Assembly: GCA_934270475.1 (NCBI GenBank)
Contig: CAKQPS010000004.1
Coordinates: forward strand, 1-64,000
Reading direction: 5' to 3'
DNA length: 64,000 nt
Source: an uncultured Alphaproteobacteria bacterium
GTDB lineage: Bacteria; Pseudomonadota; Alphaproteobacteria; RF32; CAG-239
Made by a program: the position numbers and the translations under genes
The notes under the pieces: generated by a model
Databases searched by the model: none
The model's input: only the letters and a program-made list of their open reading frames with translations
What the model was told of the DNA's origin: nothing
Shown here: positions 44,704 through 54,244 of the stretch, piece after piece
How positions within the stretch are numbered: position 1 is the stretch's first letter
Layout of the letters: each line of letters opens with the position of its first letter

Positions 44704-47700
44704 ATGAGAATAACATCAACAGAACTTGAAATTTGGAGCAACACAAGAGATGCTCAAGGGAAATTACCTTTATTGTTAAGGAAATTAATAACAAATAGCG
44801 TTGATAAATATATTCCGCATGTGGATATTCCTGTTGAAGATAGTATTTGGAAGCCAGGGATGGATGGAGTAGTTCAAACCATCTCTACTAGCGTCTTAGA
44901 AGAAGCCGGAATTTATAATATTGAATGCGGCGTAGATGAAAATTATAAAGATAAATTTTTTAATGATTTAAAAAAGAGATCTGCAAGCTTACAAGAAAAG
45001 ACTGACGCTATTTTCGTTTTTGTTACGACAAGAAAGGTACAAGATAAAAATAAGTTAATAAATCAAGCGCGACAAAATATAGTCAATTCAAATTTGTGGA
45101 AAAATATTAAAGTTTTTGATGCAGATAACATAGAGCACTGGCTTGAACAGGATTATGCCACTGCGGCTTGGATGTGTGATGTATTAGGTAAACCGAGTGA
45201 TGGTATATATGATTTTGATAAAAAATGGAGCGAGTGGTGTAAATCAACAATTATTCCTTTGGATGAACAAATTATTTTAGCAAGAGAAAATATTCATGAA
45301 AAAGAAATGAATAATTGGCTTTTGTATGATAAGGGATTGCTAGAAGTAAAATCTAATAGCAAGAAAGAAAGTTTATTATTTCTCCTAGCGTCAATTCTGA
45401 AAATTGCTAATCAAGAAAAAAGAGAAGAAATAAAATCCAAAGTATTAATTGTGGAAGACAACTCTCAATGGAAAAGGATTGTCGATAACAAGCATTCTGA
45501 AAATTTAATTCTTGTACCTATGTTTGGTATCCCTGATGGAATAGCAGTTTTAAAAGATAAAAATTATCAGATATATTTTCCTTTGAGCTCAACTGACGTA
45601 TTTCAAATAAATAATCGGATAGAACTCAAAAATGTTAATAATTATCTTTTAGAACCTATTTTGAACCAAAAAATTAAAGATTACCGATTCCAAAATAGTT
45701 TACATCAAAGATTCAGTGATGGTAGTTTATTATTGCTACAACAGTTATTAAGACGGAAAGATACACCATTACCGAAACCGGATTGGGTATCAAAAGAAAA
45801 TAGTGAATTGCTTTTATTTTTAAGTATGTTTAGTTCTTGGGATAATTCTAATTCCAAAGATATAGGAGTTGTCGAAGCGGTACTAAATAAATCCTACAGT
45901 GATATAAAAAAGATCATAATTTCTATGATTAGTGTTGAAGGTGCACCTATACAACAGATTAACAATAATATTCAGGTTACAAATCCTGAATTAATTTTAG
46001 ATTATATGTCAACATATATAGTCCCTGAATTCTTTGATACACTTCTTAATAAAATAAAAGATATTTTGAGCGAAATTGATAAAAATTACGATGAAGAAAA
46101 TAAAAACTTTTTATATAACTTTAGTTTGGATAAAACAGAAACAAAATATTCTTCTAATATAAAAAGTTCTGTTTCACAAGGATTAGCATTATTTTCCAAT
46201 TATACTGATTATACAGATAACAACGCCACAATTCGCTCAAAAATATCGCAAATGATTAAAAGTATTTTTGAAGACTGTGATTATAAATTGTGGATGTCCT
46301 TAAACCATTATATGCAATCACTGTTTGAAGCTGCACCTGATGAAATGTTAAGACAAGTAGATAAACTATTTGAAAACGATAACTTCATTTTGAATAACAT
46401 GATAGCTAATAGTGGTGTTTATTTTGGTGGTGATTGTTTTTATGCTGGTGTGTTAAATGGTTTAGAAAGTATAGCATGGGTACCAGAATATTTACATAAA
46501 ACTACGAATATTTTACTAAAAATGGGAGAAAATTGGCAAAAGGGCAGTAATTATTCAAATTCTCCCATGGATAGTTTAAGAAAAATATATTGTGCATGGT
46601 CACCACAAACAGAAGCAAATACTGAGCAAAAAAAGAATATTATTGCCTTTTTTATTAACCAAAATAAATATATTGAGGCTGTAGAAACATTACTAAATAA
46701 TCTTCAGTTTCGCCCAAATGATACGATATTATTGTCCAATCGACCAATGTATCTTCGGATAAATGAAACTTCAACTTCAGATCTAGAAATAAAAGAATTT
46801 TATGATTTTGTTTTTGATAAATTATTACAAATTGTAGAAATAACGCATCACTGGAATTTATTAATTGATAATTGTTTTAATTTATCACAGGTACAACAAA
46901 AAATCTTAATAAACAAGTTGAAATCTATTAATTACGAAACATATAGCTATGAAGATAAGCTTAATATCAAAAAAGCTATCTTATCAAAGACACAATGGTT
47001 TGATGAATATGGAAAAGATAATGATGAAGATATCGACGTTCATTTTATTAATGAATTAAAGGATATAGATAACTCTATAAAATTTACCGAAAAATATCAG
47101 AACTATCTCTCTCTTTTTGAGATATATTCTTTTAAGGATGATAATAAACCATATATAGACGCATTGGAGGATATTTTAAATTCCGATGGTGTCAAAGGAA
47201 TATTGAAATTAATAAAAAGTGTAAAAGATAATAAATATAAACTCTATGAAGGTTTATCAAAAATATCTCTTTCAGAAACTCAACTAAAACAATTTATTGA
47301 TGCATTAGACCAAGATAAAAATATTGATGAAGTCATTAGTATGTTTATTGGACGATATTTTTATAATAAAGAACAAGAATTTCTAGATATTTTTTGGAAA
47401 GAAACATGGTCAACTGAATTAAAGAAAAATATTCTTAAATATTTAAATCCTTCGCTGAACTTGTGGAAATGGATAGAACAACATAATTTAGATAGTTTGT
47501 ATTGGACAGGAATGCACATATATCAAGATTTTAAGGAAGAAGAATTTAATTATGCCAAGGATAAAATAGCCAATTATGATTCTGATATGTTATTGGAATT
47601 TGTTTTTTATCACCTTCAGGTAGCAACTTCAGATGACATCTTGAACGCATTATTAATTTATCAAAAAACAGAAAATAATACTATGGATTGTCATTACATT

Positions 47701-48414
47701 GATCAATTATTCAATAAGTTATATGAAAGTGATGTCGACTCAAGTAATTTGATTAAACTTGAAATTAAATATTCAGATATACTTACTGCCTACAATAAGC
47801 CTTTTCCAATACATTTAAAAAAAGAGTTAGCTAACCCGGATTCTCCATTATTTTCAGAGATAATTTCGGAAGTATATTTACAGGATTCTTTATCTAAAGA
47901 TGAAACCAAAAATATTAATTCTCAAAAAAAGTCAGAAGAACAAATCCATGCTCAAAAATTAGCATTAAAATTAATGATGAAAATAGAATCTTCATTTATT
48001 TTTGATGATTGCAGTGATAATATAATACCATGGTTTGAGAAAAATAAGAAAAGACTTCTTAATGTAGATAGATTTAACTCAGGAATGTCGGTTATTGGCC
48101 AATTATTTGGTAGATCTCCTAAAGATAAAACCGACAATATATGGCCATTAAAAGCGATAAGAGATATTATCGAAAAAGAAGAAAATGACGATTTAGATAG
48201 AGCAATTTGTATAGGAAAATATAATTCCATAGGAGTTCACTCGGTTACCCCTCAAGCTACGGATATGTGGAATGCATATAATGAATATAAAGAATATGCA
48301 GATAAATTGAGGTATAGCTATAACCGAACAGCTACTATACTGGACAATATTGCCGAAGATTATAAAAGAAATGCCCAAGATGATGAAAATTCTTATAAAA
48401 GGAGATATTTTTAA
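44704..48414 (+). CDS. Large defence-type protein with PD-(D/E)XK-like nuclease domain
   Basis: The 1236-residue protein has an N-terminal ~165-residue module with the layout of a restriction-nuclease fold: GMDGVV (Asp54), NIECG (Glu74), YKDKFFNDLKKR (Lys82/84), FVFVTTRK, VFDADNIEHWLE. Residues ~200-310 look like a P-loop ATPase fold whose P-loop is replaced (LEVKSNSKKESLLFLLAS) but that keeps VLIVEDN and NLILVPMFG strands. The remaining ~900 residues appear all helical, as in target-sensing repeats. I recall large unannotated proteins with this layout but cannot check a family. It follows the integrase by 36 bases. AT-rich like the island. Phage sensing is inferred. Confidence 0.7.
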   Translation: MRITSTELEIWSNTRDAQGKLPLLLRKLITNSVDKYIPHVDIPVEDSIWKPGMDGVVQTISTSVLEEAGIYNIECGVDENYKDKFFNDLKKRSASLQEKTDAIFVFVTTRKVQDKNKLINQARQNIVNSNLWKNIKVFDADNIEHWLEQDYATAAWMCDVLGKPSDGIYDFDKKWSEWCKSTIIPLDEQIILARENIHEKEMNNWLLYDKGLLEVKSNSKKESLLFLLASILKIANQEKREEIKSKVLIVEDNSQWKRIVDNKHSENLILVPMFGIPDGIAVLKDKNYQIYFPLSSTDVFQINNRIELKNVNNYLLEPILNQKIKDYRFQNSLHQRFSDGSLLLLQQLLRRKDTPLPKPDWVSKENSELLLFLSMFSSWDNSNSKDIGVVEAVLNKSYSDIKKIIISMISVEGAPIQQINNNIQVTNPELILDYMSTYIVPEFFDTLLNKIKDILSEIDKNYDEENKNFLYNFSLDKTETKYSSNIKSSVSQGLALFSNYTDYTDNNATIRSKISQMIKSIFEDCDYKLWMSLNHYMQSLFEAAPDEMLRQVDKLFENDNFILNNMIANSGVYFGGDCFYAGVLNGLESIAWVPEYLHKTTNILLKMGENWQKGSNYSNSPMDSLRKIYCAWSPQTEANTEQKKNIIAFFINQNKYIEAVETLLNNLQFRPNDTILLSNRPMYLRINETSTSDLEIKEFYDFVFDKLLQIVEITHHWNLLIDNCFNLSQVQQKILINKLKSINYETYSYEDKLNIKKAILSKTQWFDEYGKDNDEDIDVHFINELKDIDNSIKFTEKYQNYLSLFEIYSFKDDNKPYIDALEDILNSDGVKGILKLIKSVKDNKYKLYEGLSKISLSETQLKQFIDALDQDKNIDEVISMFIGRYFYNKEQEFLDIFWKETWSTELKKNILKYLNPSLNLWKWIEQHNLDSLYWTGMHIYQDFKEEEFNYAKDKIANYDSDMLLEFVFYHLQVATSDDILNALLIYQKTENNTMDCHYIDQLFNKLYESDVDSSNLIKLEIKYSDILTAYNKPFPIHLKKELANPDSPLFSEIISEVYLQDSLSKDETKNINSQKKSEEQIHAQKLALKLMMKIESSFIFDDCSDNIIPWFEKNKKRLLNVDRFNSGMSVIGQLFGRSPKDKTDNIWPLKAIRDIIEKEENDDLDRAICIGKYNSIGVHSVTPQATDMWNAYNEYKEYADKLRYSYNRTATILDNIAEDYKRNAQDDENSYKRRYF

Positions 48415-48424
48415 TCTTCCTCAT

Positions 48425-48772
48425 TTAACCTATAATAACGTTATCTTTAGCAAATCTGAGCTCAATTTGACCGGATTGCATAAAAGGCAGTAGTTTGCTT
48501 ATATCAACGTATTTGAGATAAGTTTTTCTTGAATGAAACACCACCGCTTGCTTGGTTTTATTGCGTTGAAGGTGATCAAGAAGCTTGTTCATACAGTCCT
48601 TTTCATAAGATTTTATGCCGGAAGTTTAAAAAAAGACGTCAACAACATGCAAATTCTTCCTTTTACAATATTGAAGCATCTCGGCGAACTGTTTTGCTAC
48701 TTCATTCACACCACCGCATGAAAATAAAACAGCCTCCCGCGGATTTATGGTTTCTGTTATCTGATTATTCAT
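48425..48772 (-). pseudogene. Recombinase-like gene with an in-frame stop codon
   Basis: On the minus strand 48772-48425 reads as one 116-codon frame with a single TAA at 48628-48626. Ignoring that codon, the product (LFSCGGVNEVAKQFAEML, YCKRKNLHVVDVFF, then SGIKSYEKDCMNKLLDHL, AVVFHSRK) has the strand-helix order of a serine-recombinase (resolvase) N-terminal domain, lacking the usual catalytic Ser motif. It may be an inactive remnant. It lies downstream of and opposite to the large nuclease gene. Confidence 0.5.
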
Positions 48773-48986
48773 ATTTTCAAGTCCTATGTCATATAAGTAA
48801 TTATACTATTAAGAACAATTTATATAAAAAATAACAAAAACACTGGAATTTTATTCTCTTTAATAATGGAAAATGATGCGAAAATGCTTGCTTTTATTTG
48901 TCTGCGGTTTACTATAACTTGGGTTCGTTTTGTGCTGTTATTAATGCACAAACAGTCGTCAAATACATAAAGGGACAGTGTATATT
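48773..48986. other. Non-coding gap before the type I R-M operon
   Basis: No supported gene. A 101-codon plus-strand frame starting at 48529 is judged a chance frame. The promoter of hsdM should lie in the last 100 bases, where I see no strong match. Confidence 0.4.
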
Positions 48987-50432
48987 ATGTTTGAACAGAG
49001 TTTTAAGAATATTGATAATGAGTTGCACAAAGATGCCGGTTGCTCTACCGAAATGGATTATATTGAACAAACGTCTTGGTTATTGTTCTTAAAATATCTG
49101 GAAGATCTGGAAAACAATCGGGCGATGGAGGCCGAGCTTAATGGCAAGAAATATACGCCTATTATTGATGAAAAATACACTTGGAGCAGTTGGGCGTATC
49201 CTAAAACTGCAGACGGCAAGCTTGATTATCACAAAGCTATGACCGGAGATGATTTGGTTGAGTTTGTTAATAAAAAACTTTTTTCGCACTTGGCTCGTTT
49301 TAAGGAATTAGCTCAGGCGGCCGATACCTTAGAATATAAAATCGGAGTTATTTTTAGTGAAATCCGCAACAAAATCAACGACGGCTATATTTTGCGCACC
49401 GTTATCAATATAATGCAAGAAATGCGTTTTCAAACATCAGAAGAAAAGCACGAACTTTCCGAATTATATGAAGGAAAAATTCAAAATATGGGCAATAGCG
49501 GCCGTAATGGTGGTGAATATTATACGCCAAGACCGCTCATCAGAGCCATTATCAATGTTGTTCAACCAAAATTGGGCGATAAAATTTATGACGGCGCTTG
49601 TGGTTCTGCCGGCTTCTTGGTGGAAGCTTTTAATTATCTTAAGGAAAGTAAGCAATTAACCGTTGACGAGATGGAAATTTTGCAAAAGAAAACGCTCTAC
49701 GGTAAAGAATTTAAGCCGTTGCCGTATATCATTGCCATTATGAATATGATTTTGCATGGGGTTGAAGCTCCGAATATTATCCGCAAAGATACGCTTTCGG
49801 AAAACATTATGGCGGTGCAAACCAAAGACCAGTTTAATGTTATTTTAGCCAATCCGCCTTTTGGTGCCGCCACCAGCAAATCGGACATTCAAAACTTTCC
49901 GATAAAGACCAGCGAAACGGCTTATATGTTTATTCAGCATTTTATTAAATACCTCAAAGCCGGAGGTAATGCCGGTGTGGTTATTAAAAATACCTTTTTA
50001 AGCAACGGTGATGCAACAGATGTCCGGAGAGAGTTGCTGGAAAGCTGTAATCTTTATGCCATTTTGGATTTGCCAGCAAAAGTATTTTCTGCCGGAGTAA
50101 AAACTGTTGTGCTGTTTTTCAAAAAAGGCGAACCGACCAAGAAAATTTGGTATTATCAGCTAAACCTTGACCGGAATTTAGGCAAGACTAACCCCTTAAA
50201 TGAAAATGATTTAGCTGATTTCTTAGAGTGTTTCAAAGGGCAAAAAGAAACCGAGAACTCTTGGTTTGTTGATTTGAAAGATGTTAATCCTGACACATTA
50301 GATTTATCGGTTAAAAACCCGAATAAGAGTGATGAAGTTGTTTATCGCGAACCGGCAGAAATTATTGCAGAAATAGAAAAACTTGATGCTGAAAGTGCCG
50401 AAATCTTAGATGAGATAAAGGAGCTGATGTAA
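48987..50432 (+). CDS. hsdM: Type I restriction-modification DNA methyltransferase subunit
   Basis: The ~481-residue protein has an N-terminal helical domain (WLLFLKYLEDLE) and an N6-adenine methylase domain with SAM motif (DGACGSAGFLVEAFNYL) and catalytic NPPF (VILANPPFG). It methylates adenine in the site chosen by HsdS and works in an M2S complex. An ATG at 48987 is used; a GTG nine bases earlier is possible, and AGGGAC serves as ribosome site. Its stop shares a base with the next small gene (TAATG). Confidence 0.93.
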   Translation: MFEQSFKNIDNELHKDAGCSTEMDYIEQTSWLLFLKYLEDLENNRAMEAELNGKKYTPIIDEKYTWSSWAYPKTADGKLDYHKAMTGDDLVEFVNKKLFSHLARFKELAQAADTLEYKIGVIFSEIRNKINDGYILRTVINIMQEMRFQTSEEKHELSELYEGKIQNMGNSGRNGGEYYTPRPLIRAIINVVQPKLGDKIYDGACGSAGFLVEAFNYLKESKQLTVDEMEILQKKTLYGKEFKPLPYIIAIMNMILHGVEAPNIIRKDTLSENIMAVQTKDQFNVILANPPFGAATSKSDIQNFPIKTSETAYMFIQHFIKYLKAGGNAGVVIKNTFLSNGDATDVRRELLESCNLYAILDLPAKVFSAGVKTVVLFFKKGEPTKKIWYYQLNLDRNLGKTNPLNENDLADFLECFKGQKETENSWFVDLKDVNPDTLDLSVKNPNKSDEVVYREPAEIIAEIEKLDAESAEILDEIKELM

Positions 50433-50680
50433 TGGAAAATAATCTGGAATCAGTTTTAACTGTCTTAATGAGTGATGAGAAAATTGCCGAGACTTTGGGT
50501 AAAATAATCTTTGGGCAATATGTTACCGATAGGGAAAGAAAAGATGGAATGAAAGCCATTGTTGACCGTATGTCTGAACTTGAGCAAGCAAGTGTTTCCG
50601 CCTCTCAAAAAAATAATATCAAAGCACAGGCTGAGTTATTGAAACAATGGATTGAGAATTTAATAGAGGTAAATTACTGA
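50432..50680 (+). CDS. Small protein between hsdM and hsdS, 82 aa
   Basis: The start overlaps the hsdM stop by one base and its stop overlaps the hsdS start, so it is translated within the R-M operon. It is a helical, charged protein (ESVLTVLMSDEKIAETLGKI, ERKDGMKAIVDRMSELEQA). It is not an enzyme fragment I recognise; it may be a small accessory or regulatory subunit. Not commonly described for type I systems. Confidence 0.65.
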   Translation: MENNLESVLTVLMSDEKIAETLGKIIFGQYVTDRERKDGMKAIVDRMSELEQASVSASQKNNIKAQAELLKQWIENLIEVNY

Positions 50681-51906
50681 TGACAAATACCACTCTTGAA
50701 AAATGGGAAGAAAAAACGTTGGTGGAGTTGTGTAATATTGAAATTGGCAAAACTCCTAGCCGATCCAACATCAAGTTTTGGGATAAAGCACGCTCAACGA
50801 ATAACACGTGGTTATCAATAGCAGATTTAAATAATACGCAAAATAAAAAAGTTTTTTCAAGCAAAGAACAGATTTCCGATTTAGCGACGCAGTATATGAA
50901 ATTGGTAAAAGAAGGAACTCTATTATTGAGTTTTAAGCTGACAATAGGTAGAGTGGCTTTTGCAGGAAAAGATTTATATACTAACGAGGCTATTGCACAA
51001 TTACCTATAAAAAACGAACAAAAAATTGATAAGCATTACTTATATTACTATCTTCAATATTTTGATTATGAAGAATTACTAAAAGGTGATGTTAAAGTCA
51101 AAGGAAAAACCTTAAATAAGGAAAAACTTAAAGGGTTACCTGTTTGTTATCCTCCATTACCTGAGCAAGAGCGGATTGTGGCGAAGTTGGATAAAGCTTT
51201 TGAAGCCATAGACAAGGTAAAAGCCAATGCCGAGCAAAACCTTACCAATACCAAAGAACTTTTTGAAAGTGCTCTTTCTAATATATTTATAAACTTAAAT
51301 TTCAAGCCAACAAAATTATGTGAATTAACCGACGTTAATAGTGGATACGCCTTTAAGAGTAATAGTTTTACCGAAAAAGGAGAATATCAGGTATTAAGAT
51401 TAGGAAATGTAAAACAGGGATTTTTGCGTCTATCTGCAAACCCAGTATATGTTAATAATATGACAAAGGATATATTAGAAAAATCACTATTAAGCAAAGG
51501 AGATGCGGTTATTACACAAACAGGCACCAAAAACAAGAGAGATTATGGCTTCGTAGCAATTGTTGATAAAGATGATTTATTATTAAATCAGCGATTGGCA
51601 ATGGTTAAATTTAAGGAAAAATTACTTCCACAATATTTTTATTATTATTCATACACAAGCACCTATAAAGACGATTTTTTTGCAAACGAAGGTGGTGCTG
51701 TTGGTCAAGGTAATATTGGATTGAATGATATTAAAAATTTAACAATTCCCTATGTTAGTTTGTCAGAACAACAAAAAATCGTTGAAAAACTTGATACACT
51801 GCAAGAACAAACAAAACACTTAGAGCAAATTTACACGCAAAAAATCAAAAAATGTGATGAATTAAAACAATCTATATTGCAAAAAGCATTTAGAGGAGAA
51901 CTATAA
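50680..51906 (+). CDS. hsdS: Type I restriction-modification specificity subunit
   Basis: The 408-residue protein has two target-recognition domains, about residues 1-160 and 205-360. Each is followed by a conserved helix (PPLPEQERIVAKLDKAFEAIDK and SLSEQQKIVEKLDTLQEQ). Each domain recognises half of a bipartite DNA site. The second starts with the conserved CELTDVNSGYAFKS pattern. Its stop overlaps the start of hsdR. Confidence 0.92.
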   Translation: MTNTTLEKWEEKTLVELCNIEIGKTPSRSNIKFWDKARSTNNTWLSIADLNNTQNKKVFSSKEQISDLATQYMKLVKEGTLLLSFKLTIGRVAFAGKDLYTNEAIAQLPIKNEQKIDKHYLYYYLQYFDYEELLKGDVKVKGKTLNKEKLKGLPVCYPPLPEQERIVAKLDKAFEAIDKVKANAEQNLTNTKELFESALSNIFINLNFKPTKLCELTDVNSGYAFKSNSFTEKGEYQVLRLGNVKQGFLRLSANPVYVNNMTKDILEKSLLSKGDAVITQTGTKNKRDYGFVAIVDKDDLLLNQRLAMVKFKEKLLPQYFYYYSYTSTYKDDFFANEGGAVGQGNIGLNDIKNLTIPYVSLSEQQKIVEKLDTLQEQTKHLEQIYTQKIKKCDELKQSILQKAFRGEL

Positions 51907-54197
51907 TGTTTTCAGAAGCAGACACCAGAGAAGAACTGATAAATCCAAAACTGCAAGAATGTGGTTGGAAAACTGGTAACGATGTTATTGTCAGACGGGA
52001 ATATCCTATCTCTAAGGGTAAAATTATCGGAATAAATGCTCGCGCACCCAAATTAAGTGCCGATTATGTACTTATCTACAAAAATGTTAAATTAGCGATA
52101 GTTGAGGCCAAAAAATCAACTCGTTCTTATACCGATGGTGTGGCGCAAGCCAAACAATATGCTGAACTCTTAAATATTCGCTTTACCTATGCCACCAATG
52201 GCACAGAAATCTATTAAATAGATATGGAAACCGGAAAAGAATGTCAGGTTGATAAGTATCCGTCTCCGGAAGAACTCTGGCAGATGACATACAGCCAAGA
52301 CAACAAGATATTTAATCTGCTTTCTGCTATTCCTTCTAAGACAGATGGGCTGTTTGAATTGCGTTACTACCAAGAGAACGCTATTAACGCAGTTATAAAA
52401 GCACTAAGTGAAGGCAAAAAGCGTATTTTACTCACGTTAGCCACAGGAACTGGCAAGACTTGTATTGCTTTTCAGATTGTTTGGAAGTTAATGCAGGCAA
52501 AGTGGAATATTAAAAATATCGGTGACAGATTGCCGAGAATACTGTTTTTAGCGGACAGAAATATATTAGCCGACCAAGCATTTAACGCTTTTCAGGCTTT
52601 TCCGCTCAACTCACTTGCTCGAATTACGCCGGCGGATATTAAGAAAAACGGCAGAGTGCCGGATGCGCAAAGTATCTTTTTCACTATTTTCCAAACATTT
52701 ATGAGCGGTGAAAAGCCATATTTCGGGCAATATCCAAATGATTTCTTTGATTTTGTGATTATTGATGAATGCCACCGCGGTGGGGCTAATGATGAAAGTA
52801 ATTGGCGCGAGATTTTGAACTATTTTGATTGCGCTGTTCACTTGGGTTTAACAGCTACGCCAAAACGCAAAGATAATGTGGACACTTATAAATATTTTGG
52901 CGAGCCGGTTTATACTTATTCGCTTAAACAAGGTATCAATGATGGCTTTTTAACGCCGTTTAGGGTGAGAAATCTAAGCACAAACTTTGACAAATATCAA
53001 TATAATCCGTCAGATGATATTGATGGGGAAATTGACACGGAAAAGACGTACAATGATAATGAAGTATTCATTGTTGATAAGGAACTTGAACGGGTTAAAA
53101 AGTTTATGGATGAAATCAATCAGAACGATAAAACTCTAGTCTTTTGTGCTACGCAAACCCATGCCGGATTAATCAGAGATATGATAAATCAATGCAAGAC
53201 AGCAAGCACAAATCCAAACTATTGCGTTCGGGTAACGGCAGATGACGGAGAACGTGGAGAAATGTTTTTGCGGCAATTTCAAGATACTTCAAAAACTATT
53301 CCGACAGTTTTAACCACATCTCAAAAACTATCAACTGGTGTGGATGCTATTCAGATAAAAAATATCGTCTTATTGCGACCAGTGAACTCAATGATTGAAT
53401 TTAAGCAGATTATCGGTAGAGGAACCAGAGTTTGCGAAGATAAAGACTATTTCACAATTTATGACTTTGTCGGTGCATCACATAATTTTGAAGATCCACA
53501 ATGGGACGGACCGACAGAATATACCGGAAAACCAAGTTCTGGTAATGGTGGCAAAGGCGGTCAAGGAGGTAACGGCGGAAATGGTGGTGGAGAAACATCG
53601 GAGCCGAAAAAAATAACCAAGATTAAATTGGGTAAAGGTCGCGAAGTAAAGATTTTTGATGATGGAACTACCTTTTATGATAAAGACTTAGGCAAGCCAA
53701 TAAGCGCAAAAGAATTTATTGAAAGATTAGTCGGACAGATGCCAAACTTCTTTAAGACGGAAGAAGAGTTGCGCCAAGTGTGGCTTGACCCGATAACCAG
53801 AAAGACATTGCTCAAACGGTTTGCTGAAAAAGGATATAGTAAGGAAACCTTCAAATATATTCAAAAAGCATTGCAGGCAGAAGATAAAGATGTGTTTGAT
53901 GTTTTGAGTTATTTGGCAGAATTCTGCAACGATATGATGACCAGAGCCGAAAGAGCCGGACAATGCAAAGTTTATGTTATGGATAACTATGCGGCAAGAC
54001 AATATGCCTTTATTGAGTTTGTATTGCAACAATATGTTAAAGAAGGTATATCCGAGCTTGATGATGAGAGAATTGGTAAACTGGTTAATTTGAAATATGG
54101 CTCACCAATGAACGCCTTGCAGGAACTCGGAAAACCGGATGAAATCCGCTCAATGTTCTGCACCTTCCAACAGTATCTGTATAAAAAAGCGGTGTAG
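51906..54197 (+). pseudogene. hsdR: Type I restriction subunit hsdR, interrupted by an in-frame TAA
   Basis: The nuclease domain is intact before the stop (SADYVLIYKNVKLAIVEAKKS with the D...ExK site, then YATNGTEIY). A TAA at 52215-52217 follows, and IDMETGKECQVDKYP continues in the same frame. The rest is a full SF2 helicase: ATGTGKTCIA, IDECHRGG, GLTATPKR, IGRGTRVCEDKD, plus a C-terminal helical part. One codon (TAA instead of probably GAA) therefore splits a ~760-residue protein. There is no ribosome site before the ATG at 52224, so an internal restart seems weak. Cleavage is likely lost or very low while methylation remains. Confidence 0.85.
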
Positions 54198-54244
54198 TGT
54201 GGAATAGATGTAAAATAAATTAATGATTCTTTACAATCAATAAT

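Noticed and set aside
48529..48834. Plus-strand 101-codon frame
   Set aside because: No ribosome site, odd composition, and it lies over the recombinase-like gene on the other strand.
48425..52217. Reassigned TAA codon to explain the two in-frame stops
   Set aside because: TAA is used as a normal stop in many other genes here, such as the 49-codon gene before murA.
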